From Balanoglossus misakiensis (taxonomy: Eukaryota; Hemichordata): a stretch of DNA of 64,000 nt. Location of the stretch: the NCBI GenBank assembly GCA_040954595.2, contig CM082578.2, positions 6,324,001-6,388,000 of the forward strand. Direction: 5' to 3'. The notes beneath the pieces were generated by a model, which worked only from the letters and a program-made list of their open reading frames with translations, did not search any database and had not been told where the DNA came from. Each line of letters begins with the position of its first letter. Position 1 is the stretch's first letter. The translations under genes were made by a program, and so were the position numbers. This document shows, piece after piece, positions 50,901-62,800 of this stretch.

Positions 50901-53900
50901 TTATAATTATACTCACAAGTATTACGCCTGGCAACAGAACTGCTTGCAAGAATCCTATCGCTTTGGGTCTTTCTTGACTTTTGCTCAGCTCGTTACTGGA
51001 ATGAGTGATGACACATTCTTGGTCCGATCCCTCAGAGTCTTCTCCAAATTCACGGAGCAGTGGATCTGTGGAAGATGGTATTTCGTGATCAGGATTATCA
51101 TGTTCACCATGATTTAATCATCATCATCATCATCATCGTCGTCATTGATGATAATGGTGGTAATGATAGAGAACCAACCAAGTCTGATCACCAGATTTGA
51201 CAAAAATCATGCATAATGTTACATTATGTGTGTACCTCTTTCTTGAATGGAAGTTGTGATAACTTCTTCATCAGCCTCAGGTAATCCTACAAAAAGAAAC
51301 ATTAAAAGAAACTTTGTACTTATTGAACTCTTCTTCCCAACCTCAAAAGTACAGCTATGACCAAAATACATTTTGCTTTCTTTCCCCTGTGTGTACATTT
51401 TGAAAACATTTTCTAATCAGAAATGCTGCAGTTCATGGCTGGTATGATGCATTTTTGATCTAATTGCAGCCTAGTACTATGAAATTTAAACTTGCTCAAA
51501 ATCCAAAATTCACTGGCCCTATCCATCAAGCATTCCAAAACAGGATTGGTCTAAAAGTCATCTGTTCAAATTAACATTGATCTGCATGAAACTGAAATTA
51601 TATATGTTTGAGAAAGCGTTGCTATAAAATAACAGCTATCACTATTGCATCACTGAAAGATTTCAATTGTCTAATTTCATACTTCACTTCAATGTTCTTC
51701 ACTTCAGTTTCCATGGAAACCAGACCACGACAATTACATCACACTTACCAAGCTCTTTTGGTGATGGAACCAAAGCAAAGAAATTTATGACACCACCAGC
51801 AAACAACAGTGTTGATGTAAATAAGAATGTGTACTGTGAAAAAAAGCAGAAATGAATGAGTTGAACATGAAAAGTCAGTCGTAAAGAGATGAGCAGAGAT
51901 GTTACAAGACGAGGTGAAGTAAGATGAGGTAAGTGAACAATCAGGCTGAATCAATTGACATATCAAAACCTATTCTGTCAAGTGACCACTTCACATTGCA
52001 TGCACATTTGTACCATGCATGTATTAGTCTCCTTGAAACAAACATAACTATCTCTCTTGGAATTACCGATGCATTTCTGAAATGACCACGCATTACCCCT
52101 TGCATTCCCTGGAAATTGTTCAAAAACAAAAAAGTGGCTTCAGATTCCATCTGCTTTACAATGGTTCAAAGGCATTCTTCATGACAGTGACCTTGGATGA
52201 CATCACGATCTTGGTCTAACAGGCCAGACATCCAAACTTTGTCATCTCTATAAGACTATATTTGATATCATTCGATATCCTCTTTAATTTTCTTGTTCAA
52301 CAGGACAGTGAAGTTAATTACCTCATAGCCATAATCTAGTACTGATGCGGCCATCAAAGCTCCCAAAATATTCCCAACCGATGCAGTGGCACTCCACAAA
52401 CCTAAAACAAACCCACGACTGCAATCAAAGAAGAAGAAAAAAATAATTACATTTAATCAGAAAGTCCTCGCGTAGATGTTCTATTCACACACAATTTTAC
52501 TCAATGATATATTGCATTCAAAATCTACTGAAAAAATATATACATAATGTATAAAGTTAACATGGAAGTGTTGAAATCAAACTATATGCAACTTTCTTCT
52601 TCAAAATCATACAAATCTCCCATATCCCTGATAAATTGCAAGTCTCCTAATATTAATATCTGTGACATGACTACTACTACTATACTTTCAATTAAACGGT
52701 GGAAAAATAAAACTGTTATGTAACCCTGGTCTGCTATGAAAGCATTACTCGGACTGTTGTATTTCATAACAAAATAAACATCCAATATGCACTCATAACA
52801 CTTACCTTGACTTTCCAAACCAATTTCCCATCACAGCCACAACGGCTGGCCATCCAGTGCTTTGGCAAAAACCATTTAAAATCCAGAACACGATATAGTA
52901 AGCTTTGTTGTAAATACCAAGCCATTCACTCACACACCCAAACATGAAAACCTGCAATGACACATTAACATCTACATGTATATATAACACTATATATTTA
53001 TCAAAAACACACTCTTGAGTCTTGTGTGAGTTTTTTTCTCTTCTGTTGATAAGCACCACTATTGCAAAGATATATCTGATAATATTATCTACCAAGCAAT
53101 CTAACATTTACAAAACACAATGCAATCTATAGCTTACCATCACAGCTGACGAACACATTCCAAATGCTAGAACTTTCCGCAGGTCAAATCTAGAAGAATG
53201 AAGAAAAATGGAAATTGTCAGGCTCTTTTCATGTGGTTATTAACTTTATTATTGCAGGATGATAGATGTGAAATGCCTGCATTTGTGATTTTTAAACAAC
53301 TATTTATTCAACATTTGAATTGAACAGAAATCAACACATGCTCAGCAAATTTTGTCAGAAAATTTGTTGAGATATGCAAACACCTCCCAAACGGAAACAA
53401 AATTTTGACCACCACCCTCAATGCATAAACAAAAGGACAGAATCAGAATGACAACGTAAGTCTTTCAGAATATATTCTGTAGATTATGTCTATTCGTGTC
53501 TTAATTAAAGATAAATGCCAAATTTGTCCAGTCCCTTCAACAACCAACTTCACTGCTGGATATGACAGCGCCCCCCAGAGTTCAAACCTTCAAATCCACT
53601 TAGAACAGCACATTTTTTGCTTCTAAAATACGGTGCAACATTTTTTATCATTTTCCCTAGTTTTTCTCTTTAGACCAAGATGACATAGTTTCTACTGTCA
53701 GCAAGTATTGATCAAAATTTTAGAAAAATACATGATAAAAGTGTCATTGAAAGGGTAAGAGGGCCACCATTAATGTACACACCCATAGCAAATGTTGTTT
53801 TATCATCTCACCTGTCACCAAGGAAACCACTGATGAAGAGACCAATTGCATATGCTGCCAGGAATACAGAATCTAACACACCGAGGAATGGCTCAGCCCC

Positions 53901-54864
53901 ATCTTCGTTCTCAAAAAAGCAGTGATCATTCCAAATCTACAAGACAAGAAAATTTTTTTTTTTTCATATTATAAGACCAGATGGTTAGTTGCCAAAGTTT
54001 AAACATGTTGATTGATCAATTGATTGATTCATTTATTCACTGATTGAGAGACTTTCTAATGAACATTGTTTAGCTTGGTGAAATCAGTCTCAAGAATCAA
54101 CCAATAAATAGAATGCAAGAAAGGCGTAAGTTGCAACTTAGAACATGAATTGACTGAACTAAAAGTTTCATACCTCATCAGGGTGTACAGTCGGGATTGT
54201 TGCATTATGGAACGTCGGGGTCCATTCATCGGATAGTGTACTCTTCACATTGCTGAAGGTTTTCCTGCTTGCGTGGAACAGTGCATAGCTGCAATGAAAG
54301 TGGGGTGGAGATAGTTCAACAAACAATCAATCTTGTTGGTTTATTTCTCCCATGGGGGTAGTAGCAGGGCAGCATTGACAATGTCTTCCATCTATAGATC
54401 GGTCGCAACAGAATGTTGTTTATCTCCATCAGTTTACACACACCCTCAGCTACATTACATGTTCTACTGTGCAGCATTTATGCAATACATGTACTGGTGG
54501 GAGCATCTGTGGGTGTTTCGACGTGAGCTGAGACGCGACTGAATGTGGCTACTGTTGTTCACCCTACACATGCTACATCTGTGACTTTTCGGCGAACGTA
54601 TGGAGCGATCGTGTAATAAACGAGGTCGCGCCGTCGCTGTGGTCGACTATGGGTCTTCGATTTCAAATTGAACTGAAACCAACCCGGAAGTAATGCGCAC
54701 AACACACATCACACTTGACTCTCGCATTTACCTGACAAATCCTATACAATTCACATAATTAAAAACGTTGGATTCTCACTTTACCTGAAAAATGTTAGGA
54801 AGAAGACGGTTATATGATAAAATTTACAACGTTCTGAAACGCTGCCTCCGCGACAAATCGCCAT
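47978..54864 (-). CDS. SLC37A3: SLC37A3-type sugar-phosphate exchanger (MFS)
   Basis: Fifteen minus-strand exons: 54785-54864, 54174-54288, 53812-53936, 53138-53189, 52806-52951, 52322-52418, 51749-51833, 51236-51286, 50917-51065, 50608-50749, 50375-50476, 49575-49622, 48865-49016, 48352-48417, 47978-48094. All are GT..AG; 1527 nt, 508 residues (human about 494). Family landmarks in order: FLTFFSYALFHASRKTFSNV; the MFS loop motif GDRFDLRK; NGFCQSTGWPAVVAVMGNWF; ASVGNILGALMAASVLDYGYE; a hydrophilic central loop at about 230-285; YACLKLVNYSFFFWLPFY; GWKEKSADEISIFYDIGGII; and GIVDGTGSVGAA. It should span the membrane 12 times. HNATIP in the first lumenal loop is an N-glycosylation sequon. In vertebrates SLC37A3 acts in lysosome/ER membranes with ATRAID to release nitrogen-containing bisphosphonates; its natural substrate is not settled. 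SLC37A1/A2 are alternatives, but the motifs favour A3. Confidence 0.93.
50293..50352. mobile_element. Dispersed CCCTTTCACC-family element, copy 6
   Basis: AAACCCTTTCACCACCATGG and TTTAGTCCAAACCCAAGG are shared with copy 1, followed by GACCTCTGAAGAGGGTTAAA. It ends only 22 bases from the donor of SLC37A3-like exon 50375-50476. Confidence 0.65.
51119..51150. repeat. (ATC)n microsatellite
   Basis: ATCATCATCATCATCATCGTCGTCATTGATG lies in the intron between SLC37A3-like exons 50917-51065 and 51236-51286. Confidence 0.85.
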
Positions 54865-54871
54865 TCTGCAT
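54822..54871 (-). promoter_or_regulatory. Overlapping upstream ORF at the SLC37A3-like start
   Basis: An ATG at 54869-54871 lies seven bases 5' of the chosen start (54862-54864) in another frame. It would encode about 14 codons and stop inside exon 1, overlapping the main frame. If it lies within the transcript it could lower initiation at the main start. The chosen start is supported because it gives the usual short cytoplasmic N-terminus before FLTFFSY. Confidence 0.4.
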
Positions 54872-55188
54872 CGCTGTTTATACCTGGCGATTCAACTGAA
54901 GCACTATGGGTAGTGTCTTGCAAGGTCATAAAGGTCATACACCAATCACGGTCCTGGACAAAATGGCGACGATGAATGGTTATTGATTTGGGATGGCTGA
55001 GTTCTTATATAATTGTGCAAACAGAAAACAGCAAAGAAACCACCGTATGGGCTACAACTACAGCAGTTTATGTATGTCATCACTGCTTGCAGATATGTGA
55101 AGTATTTTTACCATGTAGTAAAATGTTGTAGTCACAAACGGGATTAGGCCTACGCACTCAGCCTAAACGGGCCCCGAAAATGATCTAT

Positions 55189-55293
55189 CCACAGGCGGCG
55201 GAATACCTAGCCTGATATAACATGTAAAGAAGAAATTTCTTCTTTTATACAGGTTATATCAGGCTACAGTCAGTGGTATTCCGCCGCCTGTGG
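55189..55293. repeat. 105-bp snapback inverted repeat
   Basis: The left arm CCACAGGCGGCGGAATACC (55189-55207) plus TAGCCTGATATAAC (55208-55221) is matched inversely by GTTATATCAGGCTA (55253-55266) and GGTATTCCGCCGCCTGTGG (55275-55293). The centre AAAGAAGAAATTTCTTCTTT (55226-55245) is itself a perfect palindrome. The arms differ only by an 8-bp insertion, CAGTCAGT, in the right arm. The single-stranded form would fold into one long hairpin. Confidence 0.9.
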
Positions 55294-56555
55294 GTCTATC
55301 TGGTTGCCTAGTTACACTACAGGGTTTTCTACGTCTGGCACAGAGGGCGCTTTCACGACCACATGCATCATACTCAAGAAAAGTCAATGTATAGAGAACA
55401 CACACACAGTTCGACAAATATAAAACAGGAAGAACTTGAAACATGAAGTGGCGTGTTCTCTGTAGTTGGGAAGAAAAGGTTCTTACGCATACTTGGGAAA
55501 ATTCCATTATAAACGCATTGTAACCATTACAGAGGGGCTTTCCATCACAGTTTGATATATATTGTATCGTATAAAAATATTGTTTGAACAAGAAATTTGC
55601 GATTAAAAATATTTTGTCATTAATTACACAAGCTACCCCAAGCTTACCGTGAAGAAATTTCGCAGTCAACGTCGGTATGACGTTACGATCATCGCATTTA
55701 TTATTAAACGTTTCACAATGAGTCACGTGACATTTTAAAGTGAAGTCGCTTGACTTTCAATTATGAAACAGTCTGTAATCTATTGATGTTTTTTTTTTCT
55801 CGGGAAATTGGCTTTTTTCTTTACATGTCTTTATTAAAGCACTTTTGAATTATTAATTTCGGAAATTTTCATAAAACACCGATACCTAATAATATTGTAA
55901 TCGTTAATACCACACGCCACGCTTACGTAAATAACACAATCACACACGTATGCGTTAGACATGAGCTTTTAATAAATCGTGCTCGAGTTCCTTCATGATT
56001 GAACCAAAATATATATAGAAATGGGATAAACTGTACACTCTTAACAATATTATGTACATATCAATATGTGCTTTCATTTTTCAAAGACTTTCGGCACTTC
56101 GATGAGTTGTAAATTCTGATAACGAGTTGTGTCAATACAGAGTTGATGGCAATTACAATTGTGCAGAAAAAAAGTCAAGTTAAAAGTTACTGTGTTAAAA
56201 ATTCAGATTTTCAAATTTTGAAACCGGTATTCAGATTAATTTTGATATCAAAATATTAACCATTCTGAGTGTGTCTTTTCTGATACAAAAGCGACGCTTT
56301 TTCATGTATACTTCCTCGATTTATTCCCCTGCGGACTAAAATGCCAACGGACGCTATGCTATAGGAATGGGTTACCCCGTTTGTCCGAACTTATTTACAC
56401 GTACAATACTCATTGGCTAAGTCTATGAGGCTAATTGTATTACTAGTCTATACTTAGTACAGTAATAAGTTAGCTCAAAATTAAATCGAAATTAATTTGT
56501 ATCTACAAGCGTGTATCTGTAATTTTTATGCCGGCTATCCAAGTCCGTAAATTAT

Positions 56556-56561
56556 TTTATT
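56556..56561 (-). terminator. Candidate polyadenylation signal of the TPR gene
   Basis: AATAAA on the minus strand lies 333 bases after the stop codon; another at 56320-56325 is 569 bases after it. Choice between them is not possible from sequence. Confidence 0.35.
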
Positions 56562-56893
56562 CCAATGTGTCATGATGATTATTTCCAAGATAGTTTGGCA
56601 AATTCTGCTATATCGATAAATGTACCCTAATCGTTCGTTAGTGGACTCTTGGTAAACAGTCAGTGTCGAGAGCTGCTCTTTTTAAAGCTTCGAGATTGTT
56701 TTGAAATAATTATGCCGTTGATAAAAGTCAATTAGTTCATAGTCGTGGAGATTTTGATAAAGCATTAAAATGTCATGATTTCGCCAAAAGTTTTCTCCGT
56801 TTCATAGTCTGTGAGAGTTAAACGTGTAAATGTGCAGCTATCTTTGATGATGTTGTCGTAAATGCGAGTGCCTATAAAGCTATACATAGTAAA

Positions 56894-59800
56894 TCAGGTG
56901 CTCCTTGTTCGGCGTTTGACGAATTTCGACAAACAATCGTCTCGGGTCTTCTTGGTCTCGCGGTACTCTTCGTGACCCTCGCCGTAACTGACTTTGGCCA
57001 TCTCCACGGCTTCGTTGTAGTAGGCGATGCCGATGTCCGGGTCGCCGATGGAGCAGTAGAGAAAGGCCAGCTCCTTCAGCGACTGCACAATGTCCGGGTG
57101 GGCGGCGTTTTCGCCGAACAGCAGCCGCTTCATGATCAGGGACTCCTTGTGGTAGAGTATCGCCTTGGCGTGTTGGCCGATGTGCGTCTGTATCAGGCCC
57201 ATGCTGTGCAGCGACTGCGACACGTCCGGGTGGACGGCGCCGTACGGCAAGATGTGACTGTACATGCCCAGGGCGGCCTCCATGAACTTCAGCGCGTCGG
57301 TGTAGTCGCCCCGCTTGTCCAGAACGCTGCCGATGTTGTGCATGGCGCGGGCGACGTCCGGATTCGGCGTGTCCGAGCCGTATATCTTGATTTTCATCTC
57401 CAGGGCTTGCCTGTAGTAGCGCTCCGCCTTCTTGTAGTTTTTCAGCGAGTCGTGCGCGTTGCCCAGGTTGTTGAGAGACCAAGCGACGTCCTTGTGGGCC
57501 ACGTCTTCCCCGTAAATCTGCTTCTTCATCGTGAGGGCCTCCTCGTGATACAGGACCGCCTTGTCCGGATCTCCCAGGGCGTCCCACGCGTTGCCAAGGT
57601 TACTGAGAGACGCGGAGACGTCGGGATGCACCGGGCGGGGTTTGCCGAAGATTCTCCTGTACAAGTCCAACGCCTCGTCGAGGTAGTCTATGGTTTTCCT
57701 ATACTCGCCTAGAGTTCCCCAGGCGGAGCCGAGGTTTACAAGAGACGATGCGATGTGCGGGTGGGCCGTCTTCGCCCCGAAGATTTTCCGGCACATTTTC
57801 AAGGCCCTCTCGTGGTAGCTTATCGAGTTGTGACTGTCGCCCTTGGCAAACGCCGCGTTGCCGAGGTCGCTGAGTGTCTTGGCGATGTTCACGTTCACTG
57901 CCTCGATGCCATAGAGACGGGTGTAAACACTGAGTGCCTTCTCGTGGTAGTTGATGGCTCTCGTGTACTCTCCCGTCGTGTCCCACGAATTTCCCATGTC
58001 GCCGTAGGTGGAGGCTATTGCGGGATGCGGAAAGTCTTCCCCGTAGACTTTCTTGTACTCATCGAGCGCCTGCTCGTAGTAGCTGATGGCGTCCTTCTGT
58101 TCGCCCAAGGAATCCCACACCTTGCCGATCAGACACCGAGTCTTTGCGACGCGGGAGTTTGGGACCTCCTTGCCGAAAACGTACTCGTAGAGATTCAAAG
58201 CCCGGGCGAAATGGGTAACCGCGTCTTTGAACTCCCCGGTCGCGCGGTGACATTCCCCGATGCGACTCATGCAGTCGGCGATCTGCACCAGGGACACGTC
58301 GCTGGTGCTGTTGCTGTACATATCCAGCGCCATGGAGTGGAATTCCCGGGCTTTCTGCACGTCGCCGAACGACTGCCACATGCACCCCAGGTTGTCCAGC
58401 GACACGGCCACGTTCGGATGCGCCACCTGGTTGCCGTGGATCCTGCGGAAGATGTGTATCGCTTCGTCGTGGCACGCCAGGGCCTTGTGCAGGTCTTGGA
58501 GACCGCGGTACGCGTTGCCGAGGTGGTTCAGCGTCACCGCTATCTCGGGCTCCTCTTTGTTGCCGCCCGTCAGCTTTATCAAGATCTCCAGGGCACGCAT
58601 GTGGAAATCCACCGCAGACTCGAGCTTCCCGAGCTCCGACTGCATGACACCGATTTTATTCAGCACATCGGAGATGTTGTAGTGCACCGTGTTCTCGGCG
58701 TACACTTCTTTCCACATCTGCAGCGCACGCTGAAAGTACAACAGGGTCTTTCTCGGGTCGCCGAAATGATACCACGCAACGGCCAGGTTGTTCAGCAGGA
58801 CCGCCAGCTCGGGCGTCGCCGTTGGTTGCCGGGTGCCTTCGAAGAGCGCGACGACAGAATTCTCGGCCTGCGTCAGCAACACTTTGAGTCCCGCGAAGCT
58901 GCCGAGTCTCGCGTGGAGAAGCTTCTTTGGGTCCTGCTCGTCGTCCCGCGGGGTCAGCTGAAAGGTTTTGTTGCTTCGCGGGGTGGAGCTGGCTGACTTG
59001 TCTTCGAATTTTTCTTTCGGTATGATGGATCGGGGCGAGTCCTTCTTGCCCATGGCGTTGTAGTTGAAAGTAGCGTCCTTCAGGATGCGGGAACGGGGAG
59101 AGATGTTCTTCTTGTGCGGCCTGCGGATGACCATTTCCTTGGGCGCATCGGGGCCCTTTCCGTCCGGCCTGCTGCTGTCCGGTTTCTCGTCGGTCTTGTT
59201 CAGTTTTCCCGTCTTGAAAATGACGCAGATGACACTGACCAAATTCGCGTGGTCTTGCGGGTCCTCCGCCAACAATTCCCGCAAGCAGACTTCGGCTTCG
59301 ACGAACTGTTTCAACCGCAGGTGTATCTCGACGCGCGTCTTCAGGGAGTTGTCAAACAGCGGGTTGCCCATCAGCGCCCTCTGGTCGACGTTCTCGTCGG
59401 ACGCGGAGAACAGAGTCCGCTGCACCGTGTCGCAGAGCGGCAGCATGATGTTGTAGAAGTTGAACAGCGCCGCCGCATCGGTGAAGTTGTCGTACACCTT
59501 CGGCATTTCCCGCGACATCTCCGCGCTGTGCAATTGGACGTGGTGTCGCAGCCGCCGCTCCAGGATGAACGAGATGACGACGTGGAGGTTGTGAGTGGCG
59601 TCCGGGGATAGAATCCGCCTGCGCCTCAGATCGTCGACCGCCTCCCAGGGACTGTTGTACTGCGCCCCGAAGTAATCCGCGAGACCGTAGACCATGCGAA
59701 GAAAAGTCTGCAGGTCTTGGCCGACCGTGTATCTCTTCTTGTCCCCTTCTATCCCCATGGTGAACTTGGTGACCAATTGGAGGAGGGTAGAGCGCGCCCT

Positions 59801-62800
59801 CTCCGACCCGATGGTGGGGAAAGTCAGAGTGTTCAGACTCTCGATTTCTGTTTTAATTGTCGTTCTGGAGGATTCCATCAAAATCGATTTCCGGCAACGG
59901 TAATCGATTTCGAGCGACTGATCGCCGGTGATAAAGCACATGTGACTGAGGCTATCGGCCAACGACCGGCCTTCCTTGTCGTTGGACATTTCGGCCAGCA
60001 GCATGGCCATGCCGTCGGGGGTCTTGATAAGTTCCACCGCCGGTTTCTTGCCGATGGCTTCCCTGCCGAGTGGTGTTCTGGACGCCCAGGGCAAGTTTCT
60101 GTCGAAGCTAAGCCCCCTCGGCGTCGTCGTATCGAAGTACCAGTCGCCGTAGGGACTCATGAGGTCGTTGAGCGATTTTACTCCCATCCAGTGCAGGGGA
60201 GTCTCTTGCAAGCGGAGGATCTTTATGTACATGTACGTCGTCAAGGCGCGGAAATATTTCTTGCACGTCGCAGAGTCACTTTCGACCAAGACGGCGAATT
60301 CTATTTCCGAGTACGGCGTTATTTCCTGCCTGGCAAGCGCTCCCAGTCCCACCACGGCGTAGTTGCACGGTGGCTCTCCCACGCCCTCCACGCATTCTTC
60401 GACCAGCGCCTGTAATATGTTGCGCATCTTCTCCGCGACGTTCTGGTACACGCATCGCGTGGTCCTCACCCGCTTGGTCCTCTGCAACTTCTGCCACTCG
60501 TCGTCGCCCCCGGCGGTCGACGGGTCGCAGTTCAGTTTCAGGTCGTCGAGTTCTTTCTCGCACTCCTTGCGCAGTCGGTCCAGCAACATGAGGTAGCGCT
60601 GTTCCGATTCCTGAGACGATGTAGCTTTGGCCGCTGTGTTCTGGGTGGTGACGCTCGCCAGGAAGGTGGCTTCGAGGCCCCTCAGACGTTTGTCGACGTT
60701 CCCCGCTATGGATTCCAGCTCCCTGTATTTTCTGATTCTGAAACCCGCCGCATTGTACAGGGCGGCCGCTTTGATGAAGTCCTTGCCGACTTTCGTAACC
60801 TTTGCCCTCTCCAGGTAGACTCGGCCGAGCGACATAAGCAAATTGGTTTCTTTCTTGAGATACCCGAGGTGCAACTCGAGATGGGGTCTTTCTTGGTCTT
60901 CCTTCAAGATTCTTTCTTCTTCAGTTTGTCGGTGATCCTTGAGTTCCGCGGCAATCGCGGCTTCAATGTCTTTCAGGGGCACGCTAGTTTTACCGTCTGA
61001 AAGAAATAACATATTAAGAATATAAACTCCAGAACTATACATAGTCTAACTCATCCTAGAACAAACATGTAGATTTGGTCAGTTACAATAGAGTGGATGT
61101 TGCTTGTAAGGGTGAATGATGTATGATGTCATACCAACAAAAGACCAGCATTTAAGGTCATCCAGGGGTCATGTAAGTGGCCATTTGGTGAGCGTACTCT
61201 TATTGTAGGAAGAGACACGGTGTACATAATACGTGCCTACTAGAAGTATAACAAGACGACCTTTCTGGTTTCACCAACAAAAAACGCTGTCGTAAGGCTT
61301 CTTTGGAAATGGCGGTCGCCTTTAGTGAAATTAGGTTAACATGCTAAAGGTTCAGTCGCTAGCCCCGTCACGGTACATCAGTGAGCGAGGACATATCACA
61401 TAAATGGCGATTCTTAAAATTGAAAATCTTTTTATTGAAAAATAAAAATGCAAAAATGATTCGTGTACTGTGTATATGTATATTCTCTCTAAGCTTCCAC
61501 CTTACGCTAATTAACCCCTCGAATGTTCGTAACTAGGAACTCTTTATATCGTTTTGTATATTGAAATGATAAATCAATTTTCTACTATTGTTCGCACCAG
61601 CTTTGTCCGATTCACGTGCGCCTGAAAGGCCTCCCGAGCGTTGTCATGACGACTCAACCAAACACGAGAGTGTCATTGTGCAGAGGAAGCACGTACGAAT
61701 GGAAGTTCCACCTGGCAAGTACAAAAGTGTGAAAGGCCCTTGAATTTGTATCGCCGTAGAGTTGAGATAAAAACCGCTCACATTTAATGCATCGACAAAT
61801 TCTGAAATCGTGGCTTTGTCATCTCAGCGGTTCGGTCATCAGAAAATATGCGCATTACTTGCGTCGTCGCGGCTTCCTAAATCAAAACGCACGCTACATT
61901 AACGACACACGCTTTCAATTAATTAATCAAAACTCTACCTGCGTCAAACCCTTTCAAGCTAAATTGATAAAGAAGATCCACCATAGAAGACACTGCATCA
62001 AGGGCAAAGGTGGAACAATATGTAACTAATCGCCCATGTATGATTTACCCAAAGGCAAAAAAAAATGCAGACGTAGTAGGACGGTACGTTGGAAATGAAA
62101 TATCGCCCATGTATGATTTACCCAAAGGCAAAAAAAATGCAGACGTAGTAGGACGGTACGTTGGAAATGAAGAGAGACTTTTTCACTAAATAACTGTAAA
62201 CTATATATAAGTACATGTACCACACAGCTACCACTGTGTTCACGCGCTCCATAGCTGTTACTATTTGCCTATTTTTTCAGTATATTTTGTTCTGTGTATC
62301 ATCTACACCGAAATATGATTTAATACACAGTTTTGGACTTATCAACACAGCCAATGTATAATTATATACGGTCGGTATAGGTGTAGTCAACACGATGTTG
62401 AAAATTGATTTCACGTCATCAAGTTTACTGCAAATGTCCCTTAAATCCTATAGTCTAAATACGTGATGAACAGGCCAATTTCTCGGAATAAATTACTTAG
62501 TCTGACATACCGACATGTCTTGTTGGCGGGCAGACAAAAGGTGTTTATTATGCTCACATATATCCACCTACCCTTTTTGCTTTTATTTTTCCTCTTTTTC
62601 GGTTTAAATCCCCTGAGCAGAGGAGGAGGAAGACGCCTCTCGATGAATTTGGGAATGGCTCTCTCGCTCCTGGCGTCCTTCTGCTGCAAAGCGCTGACGT
62701 CAGTGTTGGAGCCGTAGTAATCGGTCCCCCCGTAGAGGGTGCTCGTGTCCACGTCCGTTGTGCTCCCCAGTGCGTCGACCGTGCTGGGGGCGCCGTCTTC

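Larger units (their letters stand above)
54865..56893. other. Intergenic: SLC37A3-like promoter region and TPR-gene 3' flank
   Basis: These 2 kb run from the 5' end of the SLC37A3-like gene to the stop of the TPR gene. They hold the palindrome at 55189-55293 and two candidate poly(A) signals for the TPR gene. An open frame at 55259-55726 has no family resemblance and overlaps the palindrome, so I do not call it a gene. Confidence 0.7.

Noticed and set aside
55259-55726. Minus-strand 155-codon frame
   Set aside because: Its end is the palindrome arm, its composition is not coding-like, and no domain is visible.
56972-60415. Long plus-strand open frames (57755-58996, 56972-57712, 59717-60415) opposite the TPR gene
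   Set aside because: They are antisense to a clear G+C-rich coding exon, follow its third-position bias and show no family resemblance.
60997-61042. Start of the TPR protein at 61042 (MYSSGVYILNML)
   Set aside because: A pyrimidine-rich TTTCTTTCAG acceptor ends at 60997 and joins in frame to a coding exon at 62572-62824, so this stretch is more likely intron.
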